Assembly (NCBI GenBank): GCA_964486865.1
Contig: CAZAOZ010000026.1
Location: forward strand, 1 to 42,150
Reading direction: 5' to 3'
From: Ga0077527 sp964486865
GTDB lineage: Bacteria; Pseudomonadota; Gammaproteobacteria; Burkholderiales; SG8-41
DNA length: 42,150 bases
The notes under the pieces were generated by a model, which was given only the letters and a program-made list of their open reading frames with translations, had not been told where the DNA came from and made no database searches. Positions 1 through 8,079 of the stretch are shown here, one piece after another (the first letter of the stretch is position 1; every line of letters begins with the position of its first letter). The position numbers were made by a program, and so were the translations under genes.

Positions 1-63
1 ATTCTCCATGATTTGACGGACTTCTCTACTTCAGATTGGTAGGGCTGGCGGGGGGGCAGGTCA
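1..63 (-). mobile_element. Left end of an IS3-family element, running off the window
   Basis: Read on the minus strand, position 63 begins TGACCTGCCCCCCCG, which has the form of an IS3-family terminal inverted repeat. It is followed by a leader like the one that precedes orfA in such elements. It starts abruptly inside the transposase frame described next, so this looks like a second IS inserted in the same orientation. Only this end is visible, so the target duplication and its genes cannot be checked. Confidence 0.55.
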
Positions 64-632
64 AACTGACTGCCCTGATCGGAATGTACGGTGACGGCCT
101 CTTGGGGCTGACGCCGCCACACCGCCATCAGCAGCGCGTTGAGCGCCAGCTCCCGATCCATGCGCGGCTGCATCGACCAGCCAATGACCTGCCGTGAGAA
201 CAGGTCAATGACGACCGCCAGATAGAGCCACCCTTCGTGGGTGCGGATATAGGTGATGTCAGTGACCCAGACCTGATTCGGTTCTGCCACATCGAACTGC
301 TGGTTGAGGTGATTGGGGGCCACCACCGCGGGACGGCCGCTGTGGTGTCGCGGACGGCGGTGGTAGCCCACCTGGGCGCGCAGCCCTTCAGCGCGCATCA
401 GACGTGCTACGCGGTGTTTGCCGCACCGTTCACCAAACTCCCGCAAATCGTCGTGGATCTTGCGATAGCCATAGACGCCGCCGCTCTCCAGCCAGAATTG
501 CCTGATCAGCCCCAGCAGTCGTTGATCCTCGCAGGCGCGGCGCGAAGCAGGTCGATTGCGCCAGGCGTAATACCCGCTCGGATGCACTTCCAGCAGGCGG
601 CACAATCGCCGCACCGCATGCAGTGCTTCTCC
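64..632 (-). pseudogene. IS3-family transposase OrfB remnant (DDE/rve integrase core), broken at both ends
   Basis: The minus-strand frame reads as a typical IS3 OrfB: RRLCRLLEVHPSGYYAW near the start, then the HTH_21-like part (GVYGYRKIHDDLRE), then the integrase core with WVTDITYIRTHEGWLYLAVV (first catalytic Asp) and VTVHSDQGSQF (second Asp). After QF the frame enters the IS end at 63, so the third catalytic residue (Glu) and the C-terminus are missing. At the other side an in-frame TAA lies at 633-635 and no orfA is seen; the sequence changes to integron cassette sequence. The gene is therefore dead. It sits where a second cassette would be expected after the attC site at 657-735. Confidence 0.85.
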
Positions 633-656
633 TTATAAGAATACCGTGATGAGGAC

Positions 657-735
657 GCCTAACGTCGCCGTTCACCCGGCGGAGGGACGGCGCGAAGCGC
701 CGCTCCCGACGGTCGGGTGCAACGGCTTGTTGGGC
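657..735 (-). other. attC recombination site of an integron gene cassette
   Basis: On the minus strand the site opens with the core GCCCAAC (735-729) and closes with GTTAGGC (663-657), which pair with one mismatch. Inside these lie a second pair of arms, GCCGTTGCACCCG and CGGGTGAACGGC, which match apart from one extra G. Such an unpaired base is the strand-choice mark of attC sites. The centre can fold further (GGCGC-GAA-GCGCC). Size (79 bp), layout and position just after the cassette gene stop all fit. Recombination would fall between G663 and T662. Confidence 0.88.
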
Positions 736-1159
736 GGCAAAACTACCATGCCTTTTGTATTGCGCCAGCAGGCAGAATCATCGCTGCAACCAACCCCAGT
801 GCGACCAGACCAAAGAAAGCACCAAGCCAACGATTTTGTTTGCTCTTCTGCGAATACGCTAGCAATAGGATCGCGGCACCGCCATTGGAGACTGTACCCA
901 TGCACGTGACACCCCACGGGAAACGGCCGGCTTCAGCAGCGGGAATACCGAATGCGTAACCAACAAGCAGCGCAGTAATTGCCACGGCGTACAACCGAAA
1001 AAGTACCGGCGTTGGCGTTGCGATATTCGTTGCTTTTTCCAGCTTGGACTTTGGAAGCAGCATAAACGGCGCTGCCACCAAGAGGCCAGTTACGCTGATT
1101 TTTATGATTAGAAGTAACGATAACCAAGACATTGTGAATCTCCAATTTTTGACGCCCAA
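663..1159 (-). mobile_element. Integron gene cassette (first position)
   Basis: The cassette runs from the attI crossover (after G1160, in GTTGGGC) to the attC crossover (G663). It holds one gene, oriented so that its 3' end meets attC, as is usual. About 27 bp separate the cassette start from the start codon, so expression probably depends on a promoter in the attI/intI region. Confidence 0.82.
743..1132 (-). CDS. Cassette-encoded small membrane protein, unknown function
   Basis: The product has 129 residues and about four hydrophobic segments: near residues 3-25 (LLLIIKISVTGLLVAAPF), 45-65, 75-95 and 102-122. These are joined by short basic loops (KSKLEK, SQKSKQNRW). The ATG at 1132 is chosen because GGAG lies 7 bases upstream; an upstream TTG in the same frame falls within the attI core. 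I do not recognise the family. It is the only intact gene of the cassette and ends 8 bp before attC. Its composition is less GC-rich than the flanking chromosome, as expected for a captured cassette. A role in transport or stress is possible but nothing in the sequence decides it. Confidence 0.8.
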   Translation of the reverse strand: MSWLSLLLIIKISVTGLLVAAPFMLLPKSKLEKATNIATPTPVLFRLYAVAITALLVGYAFGIPAAEAGRFPWGVTCMGTVSNGGAAILLLAYSQKSKQNRWLGAFFGLVALGLVAAMILPAGAIQKAW

Positions 1160-1230
1160 CTACAAATAGAAGCCCTAAAAGGTGGTTGCAAAACCTCCTT
1201 TTTTGAGCAAAAAAGGTCAACTTCGTTTAT
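1154..1230 (-). other. attI region of the integron (core site GTTGGGC at 1160-1154)
   Basis: The core GTTGGGC reads on the minus strand at 1160-1154, directly at the cassette start and between divergent intI and the cassette. The flanking AT-rich 70 bp contain the short repeat AGGAGGTTTTGC/GCAAAACCTCC-like sequence that could form accessory integrase sites. Only the core is certain; the outer limit is a guess. Confidence 0.65.
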
Positions 1231-1247
1231 ATTCATGGCGTTAAGAG

Positions 1248-1263
1248 CTGTATATAGATACAG
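1248..1263 (+). promoter_or_regulatory. LexA (SOS) box upstream of intI
   Basis: CTGTATATAGATACAG differs by one base from the Escherichia coli consensus CTGTATATATATACAG and keeps the CTGT-N8-ACAG frame. It lies 36 bp before the intI start, where it would overlap the promoter. SOS control of integron integrases is established in other bacteria, so repression of intI by LexA is a strong inference. The betaproteobacterial LexA is known to use this box type. Confidence 0.85.
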
Positions 1264-1299
1264 TATTCCTTGGATCATGACCGAGGGAATTAAAATATC

Positions 1300-2289
1300 A
1301 TGTCAAATCAATCGGTTACGTCAAAAAGTTCGGGGCCGCGCCTGCTCGACCGCGTCCGCGACGCGCTGCGGATCAAACGCTATAGCTATCGCACCGAGCA
1401 AGCTTACCTGCACTGGATTAAGCGTTACATTTATTTTCATCAGAAGCAACATCCCGCCACGCTCGGTGCCGCCGAGGTGACGGCGTTCCTGACGCATCTG
1501 GCGCGTGATCGCTCTGTCGCGGCTTCCACGCAGAATCAGGCGCTGTCGGCATTGTTGTTTCTCTATGGGCAGGTGCTTGGCGTGAAGCTGCCGTGGATGG
1601 ACGACATGGTGCGCGCTAAACGTCCAGTCAGGGTGCCCGTGGTGCTGACGCGCGAGGAGGTGGCTGCTTTGCTGGGGCAAATGCAGGGCGCGAAGTGGCT
1701 GATGGCCAGTTTGCTGTATGGCGCCGGCCTGCGGCTGATGGAGTGTCTGCGCTTGCGGGCGAAGGACATTGATTTTGGTTTCGGACAGTTGGTGGTGCGC
1801 GACGGCAAGGGCGCGAAAGATCGCGTCACCATGCTGCCGCAATCGCTGATCGAGCCGCTGCGGGATCATCTGGTGCGCGTGCGGCAATTGCATGAACGCG
1901 ATCTGCTCGCCGGCTATGGCACTGTCGAATTGCCCGGTGCGCTCGCACGAAAATATCCGCGGGCGAATCGCGAATGGGGTTGGCAGTATGTGTTTCCGTC
2001 AGGCCGCCTGTCTGCCGATCCGCGCAGCGGCGAGGTGCGGCGTCATCATGTGTTTGATTCCGTGATGCCGCGTGCGGTGGGCGCGGCGGCGCGCGCGGCA
2101 GGCATCGTCAAGCCGGTGGGCTGCCATGTGCTGCGGCATTCGTTTGCGACGCATTTGCTGCAGGGCGGTTACGACATCCGCACGGTGCAGGAGTTGCTCG
2201 GGCATGCAGATGTATCCACGACCATGATTTACACGCATGTGATGAATAAAGGCGGCAGAGGGGTGGTCAGCCCGTTGGACGCCCGCTAA
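1300..2289 (+). CDS. intI: Integron integrase (tyrosine recombinase)
   Basis: IntI recombines attI and attC sites to capture and shuffle gene cassettes. The 329-residue product has a SAM-like N-terminal core-binding domain (about 15-105) and a catalytic domain with R145 (YGAGLRLME), H276 and R279 (CHVLRHSF), H302 (LLGHADV) and nucleophile Y311 (TMIYTHV). The insertion that separates integron integrases from XerC/XerD, reading LPGALARKYPRANREWGWQY, is at 211-230, so this is IntI rather than a Xer protein. All catalytic residues are present. The ATG at 1300 follows GAGGG at 1283-1287. It diverges from an attI-cassette-attC unit and is preceded by a LexA box. The phylogenetic class cannot be set here. 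Confidence 0.95.
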   Translation: MSNQSVTSKSSGPRLLDRVRDALRIKRYSYRTEQAYLHWIKRYIYFHQKQHPATLGAAEVTAFLTHLARDRSVAASTQNQALSALLFLYGQVLGVKLPWMDDMVRAKRPVRVPVVLTREEVAALLGQMQGAKWLMASLLYGAGLRLMECLRLRAKDIDFGFGQLVVRDGKGAKDRVTMLPQSLIEPLRDHLVRVRQLHERDLLAGYGTVELPGALARKYPRANREWGWQYVFPSGRLSADPRSGEVRRHHVFDSVMPRAVGAAARAAGIVKPVGCHVLRHSFATHLLQGGYDIRTVQELLGHADVSTTMIYTHVMNKGGRGVVSPLDAR

Positions 2290-2298
2290 ACTCGCGCG

Positions 2299-4236
2299 GT
2301 GTCTGATCTCGCATCCGTATTCTCCGCAACCGGCGCACTGGCGCAGGTGGTGCCCGGCTTCCGGGCGCGGCCGTTCCAACTGGAAATGGCCGAGGCGATA
2401 CAAAAAGTCATTAAAAATCAAGAGGTTATTGTTGCCGAAGCGGGGACGGGCACCGGCAAGACTTTTGCCTATCTGGTGCCGGCGCTGCTCTCCGGCGGCA
2501 AGGTGATCATTTCCACCGGCACCAAGACGCTGCAGGACCAGTTGTTCGGGCGCGATATTCCGGTGGTGCGCGATGCGCTGAAAGTACCGGTGACGGTGGC
2601 GCTGCTGAAGGGCCGCGCCAATTACGTCTGCCATCATCATCTCGAACGCGCCAAGTCCGACGGCCGCCTGCCGACGCGCGACGATGTGATGCATCTGGCG
2701 CGCATCGAGAGTTTTGCGCGCATCTCCGGCACCGGCGACCGCGCCGATCTGGCCGAGGTGCCGGAGAACGCCGGGGTGTGGCCGCTGGTGACTTCCACAC
2801 GCGACAACTGCCTGGGTTCGCAGTGCGGGCATTACGATAAATGCTTTGTGATGAAGGCGCGCAAGCAGGCGCTGGATGCCGATGTGGTGGTGGTCAACCA
2901 CCATCTGTTCTTCGCCGACGTGATGCTGCGCGAGGAAAGCGTGGCCGAGCTGCTGCCGGCCTGCAACACGGTGATTTTCGACGAGGCGCACCAGTTGCCG
3001 GAAACCGCCAGCCTGTTTTTCGGGCAATCGGTATCGACCACGCAGTTGATCGACCTCGCGCGTGATGCGCGCATCGAAGGCGCGACGAGCGCCAAGGATT
3101 TCCCGGCGCTGCCGGCGGCAGCCAGCGTGCTGGAAAAGGCGGCGCGCGATTTGCGTCTCGCTTTCGAGGACGGCGGCACGCGCCTGCCGGCGCAGGCGCT
3201 GAAGCAGCGCAAGGCGGTCAGCGAGGCGCTGGCGGCGGCCTGCGACAAACTCACGGCACTTGCCGAAACGCTGCATGCGCAGGCCGCGCGCAGCGAGGGC
3301 CTTGCGCAGTGTTTCGAGCGCGCCGATGCGCTGCGCGGGCAGTTGGCCGGCTGGCGCGAGGACGCCGATGCCACGCTCGTGCGCTGGGTGGAGGTGTTTC
3401 ACCAATCGGTGCAGTTCAACGCGACGCCGTTGTCGATTGCGGAGATTTTCCGGCGCCAGGTCGAGGCGCAGGCCAAAGCCTGGGTATTCACCTCGGCGAC
3501 GCTGTCGGTCAACGGCGATTTTTCGCATTACGTGAATGAGCTGGGCATCGAGGCGGCGCAGACCGCGAGCTGGGCGAGCCCCTTCGATTTTGAAAAGCAA
3601 AGCCTGCTGTATGTGCCGCAGGCGCTGCCCGATCCGAATACCCCGGACTACACCGCGGCGGTGGTCGCGGCGGCGCTGCCGGTGGTCGAGGCCAGCCGCG
3701 GCCGCGCATTCCTGCTGTTCACCAGTTTGCGCGCAATGCGCGAGGCGCATGGCCTGCTGACGGATGAATTCAAAAAGCGCGGCTGGGACTATCCGCTGCT
3801 GGTGCAGGGCGAGGGCTCGCGCACGGAACTGCTGCTGCGCTTCCGCAAACTCGGCAACGCGGTGCTGGTCGGCAGCCAGTCGTTCTGGGAGGGTGTGGAT
3901 GTGCGCGGCGAGGCGCTGTCGGTGGTGATGATCGACAAGCTGCCGTTCGCGCCGCCCGATGATCCGGTGCTGGCGGCGCGCATCGCGAAAATCAATGCCG
4001 AGGGCCGCAACGCCTTCATGGAATACCAGTTGCCGCGCGCGGTGATTTTGCTGAAGCAGGGCGCCGGGCGGCTGATCCGCGACGAAACCGACCGCGGCGT
4101 GCTGATGATCTGCGATCCGCGGCTGCTGTCGAAATCCTACGGCAAGCGCATCTGGCGCAGCCTGCCGCCGATGACCCGCACTCGGGAAGTGGCGGACGTG
4201 GTGGAGTTTTTTGCGCGGGAGCCGGCGCCGGCCTAG
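2299..4236 (+). CDS. ATP-dependent DNA helicase, DinG/YoaA family (XPD-like, Fe-S)
   Basis: A superfamily 2 helicase of 645 residues that unwinds DNA 5' to 3', probably in replication repair. Walker A GTGTGKT is at 49-55 and the DEAH box at 228-231. Four cysteines placed as in XPD (C111, C171, C176, C182) should hold a 4Fe-4S cluster. The C-terminal helicase domain carries GSQSFWEGVDVRG and a QGAGRLIRDETDRG motif. The start is GTG at 2299, only 9 bp after the intI stop, with no good ribosome-binding site, so translation may depend on intI or on reinitiation. Homologues dinG and yoaA belong to DNA-damage regulons in E. coli, and the LexA box before intI could also serve this gene. The 3' end overlaps the convergent TAXI gene by 4 bp. 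Confidence 0.93.
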   Translation: MSDLASVFSATGALAQVVPGFRARPFQLEMAEAIQKVIKNQEVIVAEAGTGTGKTFAYLVPALLSGGKVIISTGTKTLQDQLFGRDIPVVRDALKVPVTVALLKGRANYVCHHHLERAKSDGRLPTRDDVMHLARIESFARISGTGDRADLAEVPENAGVWPLVTSTRDNCLGSQCGHYDKCFVMKARKQALDADVVVVNHHLFFADVMLREESVAELLPACNTVIFDEAHQLPETASLFFGQSVSTTQLIDLARDARIEGATSAKDFPALPAAASVLEKAARDLRLAFEDGGTRLPAQALKQRKAVSEALAAACDKLTALAETLHAQAARSEGLAQCFERADALRGQLAGWREDADATLVRWVEVFHQSVQFNATPLSIAEIFRRQVEAQAKAWVFTSATLSVNGDFSHYVNELGIEAAQTASWASPFDFEKQSLLYVPQALPDPNTPDYTAAVVAAALPVVEASRGRAFLLFTSLRAMREAHGLLTDEFKKRGWDYPLLVQGEGSRTELLLRFRKLGNAVLVGSQSFWEGVDVRGEALSVVMIDKLPFAPPDDPVLAARIAKINAEGRNAFMEYQLPRAVILLKQGAGRLIRDETDRGVLMICDPRLLSKSYGKRIWRSLPPMTRTREVADVVEFFAREPAPA

Positions 4237-5639
4237 TTGCCGGGCGGCGGAGGCAGCGGCGCGACCGGCATTGTCGTGGCGTGAGTCAGCCGTGCGCGCA
4301 CCATGTCGATATGGCTGCGCAGCGTATAGACGTAATCCCAGTACACCAGCGGCACCACGGTGGCATCGAGGCCGGTTTCGATTTCATCAAGACGCGCCAG
4401 CAGCCGTGCGGTGCCGGCGGCATTGGGCGCGCCGCGGATTTCGACATCGACCTGTCTGAGCTCACGGTACCAGCGGAAAATCCGGCGCTTGATCCGCCAG
4501 TCGTAAAACACCGGCATGATGCGCAGCACCGGGATCAGCACGGCGATCAGCGGTATCAGCAGCACCAGCATGCGTTCGAACAGGTTGGCGACCCAGAACG
4601 GCATGTAGCGCTGCAGGAACGGCGGCCCCGATTTGAAATAACGCTGGGCGTCTTCATTGATCGGGAAATCACCTTCGCGCGCGGCCGGGAATTCGCCGGC
4701 CTTGCGGAACACGCCGGCGCCGCCATGCACCTTGGTGGCCGCCTGCAGCAGCACCGCCACCAGCGCCGGATGGAAATCCTCGCGCGCCACGATATGCGCG
4801 GTGGTGGCGACCATATTGATGTTCGACGAGGGAATATCGTTGCCGAGGTCGATCATGCCGCGCGGCAGGGTGATGGTGGACAGGTAGGTGAAGCGGCGGG
4901 CGAGTGCTTCAGCGTGCCCCAGGCTCATCAGGCGCACGCCTTTGGCGTGCAGCAGTTTCTGGACCACCGGCGCGTCGGGTGCGACGACGAACAGTGCGGC
5001 ATCGAGTTTTCCCGCAATCAGTTCGTCCGCCGCGGTCATGCCGCTGGCGGGTGACAGTGTGGTGTCCGGCCGCAGCGTGCCGCTGGCCTTCAGCACGTTC
5101 ATCGCCAGCGCCCGCGTGCCGCTGCCTTCGGGGCCGACAGCGATGCGTTTGCCGGCAAGCTGGGTCAGCAGGGTCAGTTCACCGGGGCTGCGGTAAAAAA
5201 TCCACAGTGGTTCGTAATAAATCGCGGCCAGCGAACGCACGCTGTATTCCTGGTCCGGCGCGGTGACGCCGCCCTGGATCAGCGCGACATCGACGCCGGA
5301 TTCGTCGTCGGTCAGGCGTTTCAGGTTGTCGATGGAGCCCGCAGACGGGCGCAATTCGACTTCGATATTTTCACGGGCCAGCAGTTCGCGATAACGCTCG
5401 GCGAACAGGTGATAGGCGCCGCCTTCGCTGCCGGTGGAGATCACGAACGTATCGGGCGGCGCGGGGCGCACGAAGCGGAAGGCGATGAGGAATGCGGCGC
5501 CGATGATCAGTGTCGCGATCAGCGCAACGATGACCAGTTCACGCACGGATACGGCTTCACCGACGGCGCCGCCATGGCCTCGCCAGGGCAGCAGGCGCTG
5601 CCAGCGCCCTGGTGGTTTTTGGGATGCCGGATCGGTCAT
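4233..5639 (-). CDS. TAXI-family TRAP-type solute-binding protein, membrane anchored
   Basis: The 468-residue product has a cytoplasmic N-terminus, a membrane helix at about 33-57, a TAXI/NMT1-like binding domain (about 62-340, with FVISTGSEGGAYHLFAERY and GPEGSGTRALAMNVL), then a second hydrophobic segment (about 350-375) and a C-terminal tail. Ordinary TAXI proteins are about 320 residues and periplasmic; this longer, twice-anchored form occurs without TRAP permease genes, and none are seen here. The ligand is unknown. Being the last gene after rimO and the DUF1232 gene, with 13 bp to the latter, it is probably cotranscribed with them. Its stop overlaps the convergent helicase stop (CTAG at 4233-4236). 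Confidence 0.85.
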   Translation of the reverse strand: MTDPASQKPPGRWQRLLPWRGHGGAVGEAVSVRELVIVALIATLIIGAAFLIAFRFVRPAPPDTFVISTGSEGGAYHLFAERYRELLARENIEVELRPSAGSIDNLKRLTDDESGVDVALIQGGVTAPDQEYSVRSLAAIYYEPLWIFYRSPGELTLLTQLAGKRIAVGPEGSGTRALAMNVLKASGTLRPDTTLSPASGMTAADELIAGKLDAALFVVAPDAPVVQKLLHAKGVRLMSLGHAEALARRFTYLSTITLPRGMIDLGNDIPSSNINMVATTAHIVAREDFHPALVAVLLQAATKVHGGAGVFRKAGEFPAAREGDFPINEDAQRYFKSGPPFLQRYMPFWVANLFERMLVLLIPLIAVLIPVLRIMPVFYDWRIKRRIFRWYRELRQVDVEIRGAPNAAGTARLLARLDEIETGLDATVVPLVYWDYVYTLRSHIDMVRARLTHATTMPVAPLPPPPGN

Positions 5640-5652
5640 TGTGATTAAAAAG

Positions 5653-6033
5653 TCAGTTGGCCAGCCATCGCCACAGCAGCCATGCCGCGGCTATCCAAAG
5701 CGCAACAAACACGGCTGCAGCAAGGTAATTCTGCGGTTTGGGTTTGCGCGCGTCCAGCCAGGCCTGCGCCTGTTGCCGGCACTCGGCGATGACGGGTGCT
5801 GGCACGAGCCGGACCGCGAGCCAGATGCCGATGGGCAGCAGCAGCGCGTCGTCGAGCAGGCCGATGATGGGGATGAAGTCCGGAATCAGGTCGATCGGGC
5901 TGAAGGCATAGGCAACCACCAGCACGGCGAGGATTTTGGCGGCGAGCGGCGTCTGCGGGTGGCGATAGGCAAACCACAGCATGACGGTGTCGCTTTTCAG
6001 CAGGTTCGCCCAGCTTTTCAGGCGCTGCCACAT
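5653..6033 (-). CDS. DUF1232 (YkvA-like) small membrane protein
   Basis: A 126-residue protein with the DUF1232 signature AKILAVLVVAYAFSPIDLIP followed by DFIPIIGLLDDALLLP at about 35-70, and a C-terminal membrane helix (YLAAAVFVALWIAAAWLLW). The family is widespread; its function is unknown. The ATG at 6033 is chosen because it overlaps the rimO stop (TGATG), a classic coupling; an in-frame start further upstream would lie inside rimO. Confidence 0.85.
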   Translation of the reverse strand: MWQRLKSWANLLKSDTVMLWFAYRHPQTPLAAKILAVLVVAYAFSPIDLIPDFIPIIGLLDDALLLPIGIWLAVRLVPAPVIAECRQQAQAWLDARKPKPQNYLAAAVFVALWIAAAWLLWRWLAN

Positions 6034-7364
6034 CAGACGGCACGCAGGGCGACAGGTTCGGCCCACAGGTCGTGGGCGTCGGATTGGGTGACTTTGACCT
6101 TGACGAATTCACCGACCTTGAGTTTTGCGCCGCGGCGGATGAACACGCGGCCGTCGATCTCCGGCGCATCGGCGGCCGAACGCGCGACTGCGCCGTCCTT
6201 GTTCACTTCATCGACCAGCACGGTGAGGGTCTGGCCGACGCGGCGCTTTAACCGTGCGGTGCTGATTTTTTCCTGCACAGCCATGAAACGTGCGCGGCGT
6301 TCTTCCTTGATTTCCTCCGGCACCCGGCCGGGCAGCGCGTTGGCGGCGGCTCCTTCGACCGGCGAATAGGCGAAGCAGCCGACGCGGTCGAGCTGCGCTT
6401 CTTCGAGGAATTCGAGCAGCGCTTCGAACTCGGCCTCGGTCTCGCCGGGAAAACCGACGACGAACGTGCTGCGGATGGTGAGGTCGGGGCAGATCGCGCG
6501 CCAGTCGCGGATGCGTTTCAGCGTGCCTTCGGCATTGGCCGGCCGCTTCATCAGCTTGAGGATGCGCGGGCTGGCGTGCTGGAACGGCACGTCGAGATAG
6601 GGCAGCAGCCTGCCGCCGGCCATCAGCGGAATGACTTCATCGACATGGGGATACGGATACACGTAATGCAGGCGCACCCAGACGCCAAACTCGGTGAGGG
6701 CGCGCACGAGTTCGGTCATGCGCGTCTTGACCGGCCGCCCGCCCCAGAAGCCGGTGCGGTATTTGACATCGACGCCGTAGGCGCTGGTGTCCTGCGAGAT
6801 GACCAGCAGTTCCTTCACGCCGGCGTTGACCAGATTCTGCGCTTCCTGCATCACCTCGCCGATGGGCCGGCTGACCAGATCGCCGCGCATGGCCGGGATG
6901 ATGCAGAAGGTGCAGCGGTGGTTGCAGCCCTCCGAGATTTTCAGGTAGGCGTAGTGCCGCGGCGTCAGGCGGATGCCCTGCGGCGGGATCAGATCGACAT
7001 GCGGATCATGCGGCTGGGGCAGATGCGCATGGATGGCGTCCATCACCGCGGCGGTGGCATGCGGGCCGGTGACGGCCAGCACTTTCGGGTGGGTTTCGCG
7101 CACGATGTCGCCCTTGGCGCCGAGGCAGCCGGTGACGATGACGCGGCCGTTCTCAGTGAGTGCCTCGCCGATGGCGTCCAGCGATTCCTCCACCGCGGCG
7201 TCGATGAAACCGCAGGTATTGACGACGACCAGATCGGCGTCCTGATAGGTGGGCGAGACGAGGTAACCCTCGGCGCGCAACTGCGTCAGGATGTGTTCGG
7301 AATCAACCAGCGCCTTGGGGCAGCCGAGCGAAACGAAGCCGACTTTACGCGGAGGAGTGGGCAC
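6033..7364 (-). CDS. rimO: Ribosomal protein S12 methylthiotransferase RimO
   Basis: RimO adds a methylthio group to the conserved aspartate of ribosomal protein S12, using radical SAM chemistry. The 443-residue product has the N-terminal UPF0004 domain with three cluster cysteines (C15, C51, C80), the radical SAM motif CNHRCTFC with C147, C151 and C154, and a C-terminal TRAM domain (about 375-440). The GCPKALVDSE start and the IIPAMRGDLVSRP stretch separate RimO from MiaB. It starts 42 bp after the phaR stop on the same strand and is coupled to the DUF1232 gene by a one-base overlap. Confidence 0.97.
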   Translation of the reverse strand: MPTPPRKVGFVSLGCPKALVDSEHILTQLRAEGYLVSPTYQDADLVVVNTCGFIDAAVEESLDAIGEALTENGRVIVTGCLGAKGDIVRETHPKVLAVTGPHATAAVMDAIHAHLPQPHDPHVDLIPPQGIRLTPRHYAYLKISEGCNHRCTFCIIPAMRGDLVSRPIGEVMQEAQNLVNAGVKELLVISQDTSAYGVDVKYRTGFWGGRPVKTRMTELVRALTEFGVWVRLHYVYPYPHVDEVIPLMAGGRLLPYLDVPFQHASPRILKLMKRPANAEGTLKRIRDWRAICPDLTIRSTFVVGFPGETEAEFEALLEFLEEAQLDRVGCFAYSPVEGAAANALPGRVPEEIKEERRARFMAVQEKISTARLKRRVGQTLTVLVDEVNKDGAVARSAADAPEIDGRVFIRRGAKLKVGEFVKVKVTQSDAHDLWAEPVALRAV

Positions 7365-7406
7365 AACAGCGGAGGGCGGGGAGCGGGCGTGAACTGCGGC
7401 GGAGCG

Positions 7407-7985
7407 CTACGACTTCGGCTCTTCGCCGTCTTTCTTGCCGCCGCCGGCATCGGGAAATCCGGGGAAGGGGAAGTTGCCCCACAGATTGCGGGTCTGGGCC
7501 GTCAGCTGGTTCTGCATGTTGAGAAAGGTCTGTGCGCTTTGCTCGAGGTAGCGGCCCATCAGACCCTGCATGGCCGGGGCCTGCATTTTGACGAACTCGT
7601 TCCAGGTTTCGGAGTTGAGCATCGGGTTCTGGCCATAGACCTGGCTCGACTGTTCCTGCAGCTTGTTCTGGATCTGCATGAAGGTCTGGATGTTCTTTTC
7701 GAGATAACCGCCCATCATGCCCTGCATGGCATTGCCGTAGAAACGGATGATCTGCGACAGCGAATCGCTGGTGAACATCGGCGCGCCGGCGGATTCTTCT
7801 TCAAGGATGATCTGCAGCAAAATGGCGCGCGTCAGGTCTTCCTTGGTTTTGGCGTCTTCGACCTTGAAGTCAACGTTGTCGAGCACCAGTTTTTTGACAT
7901 CAGCCAGCGTGATGTAGCTGCTGGTCTCGGTGTCATAGAGCCGGCGGTTCGGGTACTTCTTGATGGTGCGGGCCTGTGCGCTCAT
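7407..7985 (-). CDS. phaR: Polyhydroxyalkanoate synthesis repressor PhaR
   Basis: PhaR represses phasin and PHA genes and is released when it binds PHA granules. The 192-residue product has the PHB_acc_N domain (IKKYPNRRLYDTETSSYITL, about residues 8-27), then two PHB_acc repeats rich in Gln, Met and Phe (about 68-107 and 110-150) and a short Gly/Lys tail. The ATG at 7985 is preferred over the in-frame ATG at 7997 because GAGG is well spaced before it. It lies downstream of phaC and phaB on the same strand, with a 300-bp gap holding a small-RNA candidate. A 17-bp perfect palindrome about 95 bp upstream is a possible operator for autoregulation. Confidence 0.95.
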   Translation of the reverse strand: MSAQARTIKKYPNRRLYDTETSSYITLADVKKLVLDNVDFKVEDAKTKEDLTRAILLQIILEEESAGAPMFTSDSLSQIIRFYGNAMQGMMGGYLEKNIQTFMQIQNKLQEQSSQVYGQNPMLNSETWNEFVKMQAPAMQGLMGRYLEQSAQTFLNMQNQLTAQTRNLWGNFPFPGFPDAGGGKKDGEEPKS

Positions 7986-8079
7986 GGATTGCCTCATGCG
8001 TAAGGTGCGCGGATTATTTCACAGCCGCCGCGGCAACGCAACCGCAGCATGGATAAAACATTATATAAATCAACGGCCT

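Noticed and set aside
1300..2289. XerC/XerD assignment for the tyrosine recombinase
   Set aside because: The integron-specific insertion (ALARKYPRANREWGW) and the adjacent attI/attC sites identify it as IntI.
1999..3750. Open frame of 583 codons on the minus strand, antisense to intI and the helicase gene
   Set aside because: Composition is Arg/His/Gln-rich as in GC-rich antisense frames, no family motif is seen, and both plus-strand genes have full catalytic motifs.
6576..8003. Open frame of 475 codons on the plus strand across rimO and phaR
   Set aside because: Spans two well-supported minus-strand genes and has no recognisable domain.
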